Origin: Bacteroidales bacterium
GTDB lineage: Bacteria; Bacteroidota; Bacteroidia; Bacteroidales; JAFGXI01
NCBI GenBank assembly: GCA_026985625.1
Contig: JALSQC010000405.1
Coordinates: forward strand, 1-6,616
Direction of reading: 5' to 3'
DNA: 6,616 nucleotides
How positions within the stretch are numbered: the stretch's first letter is position 1; each line of letters opens with the position of its first letter. Under the pieces are notes generated by a model. That model did not search any database. It saw nothing but the letters and a program-made list of their open reading frames with translations, and had not been told where the DNA came from. Positions 1-6,191 of this stretch are shown in pieces. The translations under genes and the position numbers were made by a program.

Positions 1-42
1 AACAAAAAAAACACCTTATTTAAAACTTTTTATTATTTTTAT

Positions 43-50
43 TATATTTG
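43..50 (+). promoter_or_regulatory. Probable Bacteroidota -7 promoter box of the T9SS-cargo gene
   Basis: The sequence TATATTTG matches the Bacteroidota sigma-ABfr -7 consensus TAnnTTTG exactly and lies 30 bases before the ATG at 81. This would put the transcript start near 56-58 and leave an AT-rich leader of about 24 bases. No TTG stands at the expected -33 distance (about 17-23 bases upstream); only T-runs are there, so the upstream half of the promoter is weak. The rest of positions 1-80 is A/T tracts with no ORF or ribosome binding site that I can see. The call rests on the box and its position only. Confidence 0.55.
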
Positions 51-80
51 TGCATTATTTATTAATTAAAATTTTATAAT

Positions 81-1982
81 ATGAAAAAAATTACATTATT
101 AACAATTTTTGCTTTTATAAGCATTTTTGCTTTTTCGCAAACATTAAAACAAAAACAAAAAGCCATATTATGTAAATACCATAAAGGCGACAACTCATCA
201 ATTATACACACAAACCAAAAATCGACTTTAGCAGCCTTAGATACTATATGGAGTGATGATTTCTCCGATAGCACCGCTGTAATGTCAAACTATACTTTTG
301 TAGATAACACCGGTAATAATTACAACTGGATTTGCACAAAAGACGGTCCCGGTGGAGCTTACACAAATTCATCGGAGATTATTCATTCCACTACCGTATC
401 TAACGGTTATATGTTACTAAACGGTGATGCCTATAATACAGTAAACGGAAGTATAGTATCAAGCCCTGTTAATATGGACGCATATTTTCAAACTCCAGCA
501 ATAGATTGCTCGGGAAAATCAACAGTAGTTTTAAAATTTGAACAAAAATTCAGATACTGCTGTAGTTCGCAAGCAACTCACGAAGTAATGGTAAGTAACG
601 ACGGCACTAATTGGACTACTTTTGATGTTCAAGAAGGAATTTTTGCAAACACCGCAAGCCCCGACCCCGATGTAGTAAGAATAAACATTACACCAATTGC
701 AGCTAATCAATCTACAGTTTACATAAGATTTTATCATCAAGGAGCAAGCCATTATTATTATTGTATAGACGACGTTTTGTTATACGAAGCAGTCGACCAC
801 GATTTAGTTCTAAAAAAACCATTTGTTGATTTCTTATACTCTGGAACCCCTGTTTACTACCAATTTCCATTACCACAGGTTTACGGAGGAAACGGAATAT
901 TTTTTGAATCAAAAGTTCATAACTTAGGAGGAAATAGCGAAACAACAAACTATAAAGTAAAAGTAACAAGAACCGATAACGATAGCGTTGTATTTAACGA
1001 AACATCAGGTTTAAATACACCTATTTCGGTTGGAGCTTTCGACACAATTCAATGGGATATAACCGGAAACGATATGGCATTCTTCCCAACACAAAAAGGA
1101 ACATACCGCGTTAAACAAGAATTTTCGGTTACAAACGATGCAACTCCCGACAATAATATAGATTCGTCGATAACATTTAATATTACCGATACTGTTTTTT
1201 CTGTTTATAAAGTTCACGATGCCGATGTTTGCGTTGGCGATTACAGGCAACCTGCAGGCGACTCGCAAGACGGCGATTGTATTGCAAATATGTTTTTACT
1301 TTCTACTGCCGATACGGTATCATCAATAAATGTATATATTAAAGGTGGCACAGGAGGAACAGCAATAGGTGCAGAACTTTATGGAACTATATGGGATTAC
1401 GAAAACGGCAAATCTATTGTAATAGAATCTATGTTGCCTCACGTAGTTGCTGCTGCAGATATAAATCATTGGGTAACATTAAATTTTGATAAAAGTGATT
1501 TATCTAATTTAGTATTACAACCCGATCATCTTTATTTATACGGATTTTCTTCAAGTAACGGAAACACAAGAGTTTTTGCCGACCGCTCAACATATCAAGC
1601 TCCGGGAACTACTTGGATATTTATTGCAGGTGACCAATGGTGGTGGGTTACTTCTATAGCAAATATGGATTTAAATTTATACCGCAAAAAAGCAACATCT
1701 GTAAACTCGCATAAAGCTGTTAACTTTACAGTATCTCAAAACTATCCTAATCCTGCAAAAGACAACACAACTATTACATACAGATTAACCGAAACCAATA
1801 ATGTTAGTTTAGAAGTTTTTGACAACTTAGGTAAAAAAGTTATTACATTAGACCAAGGCAAAAAAACACCCGGAAAATATACTATCGACCTAAACACTAA
1901 CAAACTAAGTGCTGGAATTTATACTTACAAATTAAATGTAGGTAATAAATCGGTATCTAAAAAAATGTCTATAGTAAAATAA
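81..1982 (+). CDS. Secreted multi-domain protein with T9SS type A C-terminal sorting domain
   Basis: This is a 633-residue exported protein of unknown function. Residues 1-19 form a Sec signal peptide (MKK, then a hydrophobic stretch, ending AFS before Gln20, a common Bacteroidota cleavage context). Residues about 54-236 look like a MAM/concanavalin-like jelly roll: W57, 'VSNDGTNW' at 171-178 and the closing strand 'YYYCIDDVLLYE' at 225-236. Residues about 237-375 resemble a CARDB/Ig-like module ('KVHNLGGNSETTNYKVKV' from 278). Residues about 376-536 are another beta-rich module that I do not recognise, with a Trp cluster (WWW at 520-522). Residues 547-633 are a type A sorting domain, with NYPNP at 554-558, 'VSLEVFDNLGKKV' near 575-587, LSAGIY at 609-614 and a basic end KKMSIVK. 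In the known pathway this domain directs passage through the T9SS outer-membrane translocon, after which it is removed and the protein is released or attached to the surface. Eight cysteines (31, 85, 143, 160, 161, 228, 384, 400) could form disulfides. The start is the only ATG placed before the signal peptide; no Shine-Dalgarno is visible. It could be an adhesin, a carbohydrate-binding protein or a cargo scaffold; no peptidase or hydrolase motif is seen. Confidence 0.9.
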   Translation: MKKITLLTIFAFISIFAFSQTLKQKQKAILCKYHKGDNSSIIHTNQKSTLAALDTIWSDDFSDSTAVMSNYTFVDNTGNNYNWICTKDGPGGAYTNSSEIIHSTTVSNGYMLLNGDAYNTVNGSIVSSPVNMDAYFQTPAIDCSGKSTVVLKFEQKFRYCCSSQATHEVMVSNDGTNWTTFDVQEGIFANTASPDPDVVRINITPIAANQSTVYIRFYHQGASHYYYCIDDVLLYEAVDHDLVLKKPFVDFLYSGTPVYYQFPLPQVYGGNGIFFESKVHNLGGNSETTNYKVKVTRTDNDSVVFNETSGLNTPISVGAFDTIQWDITGNDMAFFPTQKGTYRVKQEFSVTNDATPDNNIDSSITFNITDTVFSVYKVHDADVCVGDYRQPAGDSQDGDCIANMFLLSTADTVSSINVYIKGGTGGTAIGAELYGTIWDYENGKSIVIESMLPHVVAAADINHWVTLNFDKSDLSNLVLQPDHLYLYGFSSSNGNTRVFADRSTYQAPGTTWIFIAGDQWWWVTSIANMDLNLYRKKATSVNSHKAVNFTVSQNYPNPAKDNTTITYRLTETNNVSLEVFDNLGKKVITLDQGKKTPGKYTIDLNTNKLSAGIYTYKLNVGNKSVSKKMSIVK

Positions 1983-1998
1983 AATACAATAAATAATC

Positions 1999-2039
1999 AA
2001 AAAAAACAGGCTATCTTTTAAAGACAGCCTGTTTTTTTT
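1999..2039. terminator. Bidirectional rho-independent terminator between convergent genes
   Basis: A GC-bearing stem pairs CAGGCT (2007-2012) with AGCCTG (2026-2031). After one A-C mismatch (2013/2025), TCTT (2014-2017) pairs with AAGA (2021-2024) around a three-base loop. The stem is extended outward by A-run/T-run pairing. Eight T follow on the + strand (2032-2039), and eight A precede (1999-2006), which read as eight T on the - strand. It therefore works in both directions: 3' of the T9SS-cargo gene (stop at 1982) and 3' of alaS (stop at 2078). It is the only strong hairpin I see in the window. Confidence 0.9.
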
Positions 2040-2077
2040 ATCCTTTCGGCAAATAACAAAACATGTTAAAGTTAATT

Positions 2078-4705
2078 TTAAATATAATTAATTATTAAAT
2101 TCCTTGCTTTTTTAAGAGCATTACTTATACCAGCAACATCTTTTCCTCCTGCCGTTGCAAAATAAGCTTGTCCTCCGCCTCCACCTTTAATTTCAGTAGC
2201 TATTTGTCGTATAATATTTCCTGCATTAATATTTTTTTCTTTTACAATATCATCGGATATCATAACTGTAATGTTAGGCTTGTTGCTTATAACTGCACCT
2301 AAAACCAAAATTAAATTATCAATTTCGCCTTTTAGCTGAAATGCTAAATCTTTAACAGCCTGAGCATTATCTATATCTATTTGTGATATTATAAGACTTA
2401 CAGAATTAATTTTTTCGATATTATTTTTTAAATCTTGCTTTATATTTTTTATTATTTGTTTTGATAAATATTCTATTTTTTTTGTTAAAATATTATTATC
2501 GTCTATAAGTTTTTTTATACTTTTTTCGATATCAGGAGAATTTTTAAGCTCGCTTGATATATTTTTAATAATATTAAGTTTTTTATTAATAAAATCCTCG
2601 GCATATAATCCTGTTACAGCCTCGATACGTCTTACTCCCGATGCTATTGCCGATTCTGATATTATTTTAAAACAACCAATTTCGCCTGTTGATTTAACAT
2701 GAGTCCCTCCACATAATTCTATTGAATCGCCAAATTTTATTACCCTTACAATATCTCCGTATTTTTCGCCAAACAAAGCCATTGCTCCTATTTTTTTTGC
2801 TTCGTTTATTGGTATTGCCCGTTTTTCGTCGAGTTTATTATTTTGCCTTATTAAATTATTTACAAATTTTTCTACAGAAACAATCTCTTCGTCTGTTAAT
2901 TTCTGAAAATGAGAAAAATCGAAACGTAACATATTTGGTTTAACCAAAGAGCCTTTTTGCTCTACATGTTCGCCTAATATTTTTCGTAAAGCAAAATGCA
3001 ATAAATGAGTTGCCGAATGATGACAAGCTGTGTCGTTTCGTTTTTGCTTATTTACAACAGCATTAAACTCTAAATTTATGTTTTTTGGTAAACTTTTAGT
3101 AATATGTATTATTAAATTATTTTCCTTTTGAGTATCTATTATTGATATTTTTTCTTCGGAATTTTCGATATATCCGGTGTCTCCTATTTGTCCTCCACTT
3201 TCGGCATAAAAAGGCGTAAAATTAAATACCAATTGGTATAATTTTTTTCCTTTTATGTTTATTTCGCGATATTTTGTAATTTTTAATTTTGTTTGTAATT
3301 GGTCGTATCCTATAAACTCTTCGATATCATCGTCTGCAATAATAATCCAGTCTTGTTTATCGACAATGGCAGCATTTTTCGAACGCATTTTTTGCTGTTT
3401 CATCTCGTTATTATATTCGGCTATGTCAACACTAAGATTATTTTCTTTTAATATTAACTGTGTTAAATCTAAAGGAAATCCATAAGTATCGTAAAGTTCA
3501 AAAGCTATTTTTCCGCTTATTAATTTTTTATTCTCTTTTTTTGTTTTTTCGATTATTCCGTTCAATAATTTTATTCCTGTTTCGAGGGTTTTAAGAAAAG
3601 ACATTTCTTCCTCGAGAATAACTTTTGATATTAAATCTTGTTGTTTTACAAGTTCGGGAAATGCATTTCCCATATTTTCTATTAAAACGTATAGTAATTT
3701 ATAAATAAACGGTTGTTTAAAATTAAGAAATTGAAATCCATAACGAACTGCACGTCGTAATATTCGACGAATTACGTAACCTGCACCATTATTCGAAGGT
3801 AATTGTCCATCTGCTATCGAAAAAGAAATTGCTCTAAGGTGGTCGGCAATAACTCTCATTGCAATATCTTGTTTTTTATTTTCGCCGTATTTTGTATTTG
3901 ATTTTTTTGCAATTTCTTGTATCAATGGTTGAAATACATCGGTATCGTAATTAGATTTTTTATTTTGTGTAACCATTGCTAATCTCTCTAATCCCATACC
4001 TGTATCTATATGTTTTAAAGGTAGTTGTTCGAGTTCTCCGTTAGCTTTACGATTATATTGTATAAAAACCAGATTCCATATTTCTATAACAAGAGGATGG
4101 TCTTTATTTATTAGTTCTTTTCCATCGATTTTTTTGCGTTCGGCATCGTCTCGTAAATCGATATGTATTTCGGAACAGGGACCACATGGACCTTGATTTC
4201 CCATCTCCCAAAAATTATCTTTTTTTGAGCCGTTAATAATTCTATCTTCGGGCAAAAATAGTTTCCAATTATTAAAAGCTTCGTTATCTTTATCGAGGTT
4301 GTCGGTTTTATCTCCCTCAAAAACAGTAGCATACAATCTGTCTTTATCGATTTTTAAATTATCAACCAAAAATTCCCAAGCCCATTCTATAGCCTCTTTT
4401 TTAAAATAATCTCCAAAAGACCAATTTCCAAGCATCTCGAACATTGTATGATGGTAAGTATCGTGCCCAACTTCTTCCAAATCGTTATGTTTTCCTGATA
4501 CTCGCAAACATTTTTGAGTATCGGCAATTCTATTAAATTTTATTTGTGCATTTCCTAAGAAAATATCTTTAAACTGATTCATTCCGGCATTTGTAAACAT
4601 TAACGTAGGATCGTCTTTTATAACCATTGGTGCCGATTGAACAATTTTGTGTTTTTTTGTTTCAAAAAAAGTTAAAAACCTTGATCTCAATTCATTAACA
4701 GTCAT
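2078..4705 (-). CDS. alaS: Alanyl-tRNA synthetase (alanine--tRNA ligase)
   Basis: The enzyme charges tRNA-Ala with alanine using ATP in the cytoplasm and hydrolyses mischarged Ser- and Gly-tRNA-Ala. It has 875 residues, against 876 in E. coli, so it is full length. The class II catalytic core is N-terminal: 'PTLMFTNAGMNQFKDIF' at 33-49, the motif 2 region from R68 through 'MFEMLGNWSFGDYF' at 88-101, and motif 3 'DTGMGLERL' at 234-242. The tRNA-recognition region follows ('GAGYVIRRILRRAVRYG' at 307-323). The editing domain carries both zinc-binding pairs, H563xxxH567 and C665xxxH669 (CGGTH), plus 'AESGGQIGDTG' at 501-511. A helical linker leads to the C-Ala domain, with its glycine loop at 841-845 followed by QAYFATAGG. 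No key residue is missing. The start, MTVNELRSRFLTFF, matches the usual N-terminus of the family. It is transcribed alone, away from the M23 gene, from its own -7 box and ends at the shared bidirectional terminator. The high Lys/Ile/Asn content fits the AT-rich genome. Confidence 0.99.
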   Translation of the reverse strand: MTVNELRSRFLTFFETKKHKIVQSAPMVIKDDPTLMFTNAGMNQFKDIFLGNAQIKFNRIADTQKCLRVSGKHNDLEEVGHDTYHHTMFEMLGNWSFGDYFKKEAIEWAWEFLVDNLKIDKDRLYATVFEGDKTDNLDKDNEAFNNWKLFLPEDRIINGSKKDNFWEMGNQGPCGPCSEIHIDLRDDAERKKIDGKELINKDHPLVIEIWNLVFIQYNRKANGELEQLPLKHIDTGMGLERLAMVTQNKKSNYDTDVFQPLIQEIAKKSNTKYGENKKQDIAMRVIADHLRAISFSIADGQLPSNNGAGYVIRRILRRAVRYGFQFLNFKQPFIYKLLYVLIENMGNAFPELVKQQDLISKVILEEEMSFLKTLETGIKLLNGIIEKTKKENKKLISGKIAFELYDTYGFPLDLTQLILKENNLSVDIAEYNNEMKQQKMRSKNAAIVDKQDWIIIADDDIEEFIGYDQLQTKLKITKYREINIKGKKLYQLVFNFTPFYAESGGQIGDTGYIENSEEKISIIDTQKENNLIIHITKSLPKNINLEFNAVVNKQKRNDTACHHSATHLLHFALRKILGEHVEQKGSLVKPNMLRFDFSHFQKLTDEEIVSVEKFVNNLIRQNNKLDEKRAIPINEAKKIGAMALFGEKYGDIVRVIKFGDSIELCGGTHVKSTGEIGCFKIISESAIASGVRRIEAVTGLYAEDFINKKLNIIKNISSELKNSPDIEKSIKKLIDDNNILTKKIEYLSKQIIKNIKQDLKNNIEKINSVSLIISQIDIDNAQAVKDLAFQLKGEIDNLILVLGAVISNKPNITVMISDDIVKEKNINAGNIIRQIATEIKGGGGGQAYFATAGGKDVAGISNALKKARNLIINYI

Positions 4706-4743
4706 ATTTTTTAATAAATTTAGTTAATAATTGTAAAAATATC

Positions 4744-4773
4744 TTGCAAAGTTAGATTAATTAATTATTTTTG
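4744..4773 (+). promoter_or_regulatory. Predicted promoter of the M23 peptidase gene (-33 TTG, -7 TATTTTTG)
   Basis: TTG at 4744-4746 and TATTTTTG at 4766-4773 are separated by 19 bases, within the Bacteroidota range for -33 TTG and -7 TAnnTTTG. The predicted start near 4779-4781 leaves a very short leader of about 15 bases before the ATG at 4796, so translation must start without a strong Shine-Dalgarno (only 'AAAAAAC' precedes the ATG). The TTG directly abuts the alaS -7 box on the opposite strand. Confidence 0.65.
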
Positions 4774-4780
4774 CGAACAA
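4747..4780 (-). promoter_or_regulatory. Predicted alaS promoter (-7 TAACTTTG, -33 TTG)
   Basis: Read on the - strand, TAACTTTG (plus-strand 4747-4754) is an exact match to the Bacteroidota -7 consensus TAnnTTTG and is followed by C, as in many such promoters. A TTG (plus-strand 4778-4780) lies 23 bases upstream, at the long end of the accepted spacing. The predicted start is near 4740, giving a leader of about 35 bases before the alaS ATG (4703-4705). The -7 box is convincing and the -33 assignment is tentative. The element interleaves with the promoter of the M23 gene on the other strand. Confidence 0.65.
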
Positions 4781-4795
4781 TTAGGCATAAAAAAC

Positions 4796-5770
4796 ATGGC
4801 AAAACCAAAATACAGATTTAATCCGGATACTTTAACTTACGATAAGTTAAACGTAACTTTTAAACAAAAATTATTTAATTTATTTCCTCATTTTGGAGCA
4901 AGTATTTTACTTGCAATTTTTATAGTTTTTATTTTTTATAATTTTGTAGATTCGCCAAAAGTTAAACATTTAAAACGCGAGATTAATCAATATAAGGTTG
5001 AATATAATCTTTTAAACAAACAATTATCGCAAGTTGAGAATGTTTTAGCCGATATACAATATCGCGACAATAATATATACCGAACTGTTTTTGAGGCAGA
5101 TCCAATTCCTGAATCTGTTCGCAAAGCGGGATTTGGAGGAGTTAATAAATATAAAGATTTAGAAGGTTACGATAATTCTAATATTGTAATATCAACAAAA
5201 AAACGATTAGATATTATTTTAAAAGAGCTTTATGTTCAATCGAAATCATACGATGAGGTTGCAAAAATGGCAAACGATAAAGAAAAAATGTTAGCTCATA
5301 TACCGGCAATTATTCCTATAGCTAATAAAGATTTACACCGTATAGCATCGTTTTTCGGATATCGTATGCACCCTATTTTAAAAATAATGCGTTTACACGA
5401 AGGTATGGATTTTTCGGCAAAACGAGGAACACCAATACATGCAACAGGCGATGCCGTTGTTTTTAAAATAAAAAAATCGAATAGAGGATACGGTAATGTT
5501 GTTATTTTAAATCATGGTTACGGATATAAAACCGTTTATGCACACATGAGTAAAATACTTGTTAACGAAGGCGAAAAAGTAAAACGCGGGCAAGTAATAG
5601 GCTTGGTAGGTTCTACAGGATTATCGGTAGCTCCTCATGTTCATTACGAGGTTAGAAAAAACGATAAACCTATAAATCCTATTAACTTTTATTCTGATGA
5701 TATTACTCCTACCGAGTATAACGAGATTATAAACATGTCGAAAGAACAAGGCGGACAATCTTTAGATTAA
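4796..5770 (+). CDS. Membrane-anchored M23 (LytM/lysostaphin-type) metallopeptidase
   Basis: This is a 324-residue cell-wall peptidase, predicted to cleave peptide cross-links of peptidoglycan from the periplasmic side of the inner membrane. Residues 1-30 are basic and cytoplasmic; one transmembrane helix spans about 33-51 (FGASILLAIFIVFIFYNFV). A predicted coiled coil occupies about 56-88, followed by an alpha-helical linker to about 170. The M23 domain covers about 180-298. It has the zinc ligands H201 and D205 (HEGMD) and H283, and the catalytic histidines H250 (YAHMSK) and H281 (HVH at 281-283), so it should be active rather than a degenerate EnvC/NlpD-type activator. The GSTGLSVAPHVHYEV signature at 272-286 is typical. 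The tail from about 299 is short and polar. From memory of the family, Bacteroidota genomes often carry an M23 protein of this form beside alaS and a small MerR-type gene; that is recall and was not checked. It is divergent from alaS, with 90 bases between their start codons. No lipobox or cleavable signal is seen, so I infer a stable membrane anchor. Confidence 0.95.
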   Translation: MAKPKYRFNPDTLTYDKLNVTFKQKLFNLFPHFGASILLAIFIVFIFYNFVDSPKVKHLKREINQYKVEYNLLNKQLSQVENVLADIQYRDNNIYRTVFEADPIPESVRKAGFGGVNKYKDLEGYDNSNIVISTKKRLDIILKELYVQSKSYDEVAKMANDKEKMLAHIPAIIPIANKDLHRIASFFGYRMHPILKIMRLHEGMDFSAKRGTPIHATGDAVVFKIKKSNRGYGNVVILNHGYGYKTVYAHMSKILVNEGEKVKRGQVIGLVGSTGLSVAPHVHYEVRKNDKPINPINFYSDDITPTEYNEIINMSKEQGGQSLD

Positions 5771-5807
5771 TACATTGTTTTTTAAATATAAATGCTTTTT
5801 AAAATAT

Positions 5808-5826
5808 AGAAATAAAATTTATTTCT
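5808..5826. repeat. Perfect 9-bp inverted repeat, possible MerR-type operator
   Basis: AGAAATAAA (5808-5816) and its reverse complement TTTATTTCT (5818-5826) surround a single central A. The palindrome ends directly before the -7 box at 5827, so it fills the region between the -33 and -7 elements, which is where classical MerR regulators bind. With 17 of 19 bases A/T, chance is a serious alternative. It could also form a weak hairpin after the M23 gene, but there is no GC-rich stem and no clean T-tail, so I do not call it a terminator. Confidence 0.35.
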
Positions 5827-5834
5827 TAAATTTG
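5827..5834 (+). promoter_or_regulatory. Predicted -7 box of the merR-type/aminotransferase operon
   Basis: TAAATTTG is an exact match to the Bacteroidota -7 consensus TAnnTTTG, ending 20 bases before the ATG at 5855. The predicted transcript start near 5840 leaves a leader of about 15 bases, similar to the M23 gene. No TTG is found at the -33 distance (about 5801-5808), so the promoter may be weak or activator dependent. A second palindrome, ATAAAATTTTAT at 5839-5850, sits at the predicted transcript start; A/T content alone could explain it. Confidence 0.5.
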
Positions 5835-5854
5835 TAGTATAAAATTTTATTTCG

Positions 5855-6190
5855 ATGCCTTATACCGAGCCAAAAATAGAAAAAATATATTACTCGATTA
5901 GCGAGGTTGCCGATATGTTTGGCGTTAATCAATCTTTAATTAGATATTGGGATAAAGAATTTGATATAATAAAACCGTATAAAAACAAAAAAGGCAACAG
6001 AATGTTTACAAAAGATGACATAAAAAATTTTCATCTTGTGTATCATCTTGTAAAAGAACGTGGTATGACACTTAAAGGAGCTAAAAAAAAGTTATCGGAT
6101 AATAAAGAAAATACTATTAATAATTTTAATGTTATAGAAAAGTTAAAAATAATTAAGAACCAATTGTTAGAGATTAAAAACAACATTTAA
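5855..6190 (+). CDS. Short MerR-family DNA-binding transcriptional regulator
   Basis: This is a 111-residue protein with a MerR-type winged helix-turn-helix at the N-terminus. The helix-turn-helix lies at about 13-36 (YSISEVADMFGVNQSLIRYW then DKEF). The wing includes 'GNRMFTKDDIKNF' at 47-59, and a conserved third helix pair is at 62-80 (VYHLVKERGMTLKGAKKKL). The remaining 31 residues are a polar stretch and a short Lys/Ile/Leu-rich helix (about 92-110) that could dimerise as a coiled coil. There is no metal- or drug-binding C-terminal domain and no cysteine at all, so it cannot be a metal or redox sensor of the classical MerR/SoxR kind. Its ligand, if any, is unknown. It lies 84 bases after the M23 gene with its own -7 box and ends one base before an aminotransferase start, so the two form an operon. 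A palindrome next to its promoter might be its own operator. The start is set by the family N-terminus 'IEKIYYSI', which begins shortly after the ATG. Confidence 0.92.
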   Translation: MPYTEPKIEKIYYSISEVADMFGVNQSLIRYWDKEFDIIKPYKNKKGNRMFTKDDIKNFHLVYHLVKERGMTLKGAKKKLSDNKENTINNFNVIEKLKIIKNQLLEIKNNI

Positions 6191-6191
6191 C

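Noticed and set aside
61..80. Palindrome TAAAATTTTA just before the first start codon, resembling the one at 5839-5850
   Set aside because: It is purely A/T in a leader that is almost all A/T, and the two genes have no functional link, so chance is the simplest explanation.
74..274. Open frame of 66 codons on the - strand
   Set aside because: It lies opposite the signal peptide and N-terminus of the T9SS-cargo gene, has no recognisable protein features and would read out of the leader; it is a shadow of the real gene.
841..845. The C-terminal glycine loop of AlaRS (residue numbers, coded near 2170-2190) reads GGGGGQAYF instead of the E. coli-like GGGGGRPDM form
   Set aside because: The change is, as far as I recall, usual among Bacteroidota AlaRS proteins, and the rest of the C-Ala signature (ATAGG) is present, so it is not treated as an anomaly.
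531..1268. Three short - strand open frames (531-752, 712-969, 1011-1268)
   Set aside because: All lie inside the T9SS-cargo coding region, which has a complete signal peptide and sorting domain in the + frame; their translations are low-complexity and resemble no family.
2722..3485. Two + strand open frames (2722-2943, 3255-3485) opposite alaS
   Set aside because: They are antisense to the editing-domain and linker regions of a fully conserved alaS; their Leu/Phe-rich hydrophobic look comes from reading Lys/Glu/Asn-rich codons on the other strand.
4111..4332. Open frame of 73 codons on the - strand in another frame of alaS
   Set aside because: It overlaps the catalytic core of alaS, which is intact in the main frame, so there is no sign of a frameshift or a second gene.
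5771..5826. Possible terminator after the M23 gene
   Set aside because: No GC-bearing stem followed by a T-run was found; the only palindrome is A/T-rich and abuts a promoter box, which favours an operator or chance.
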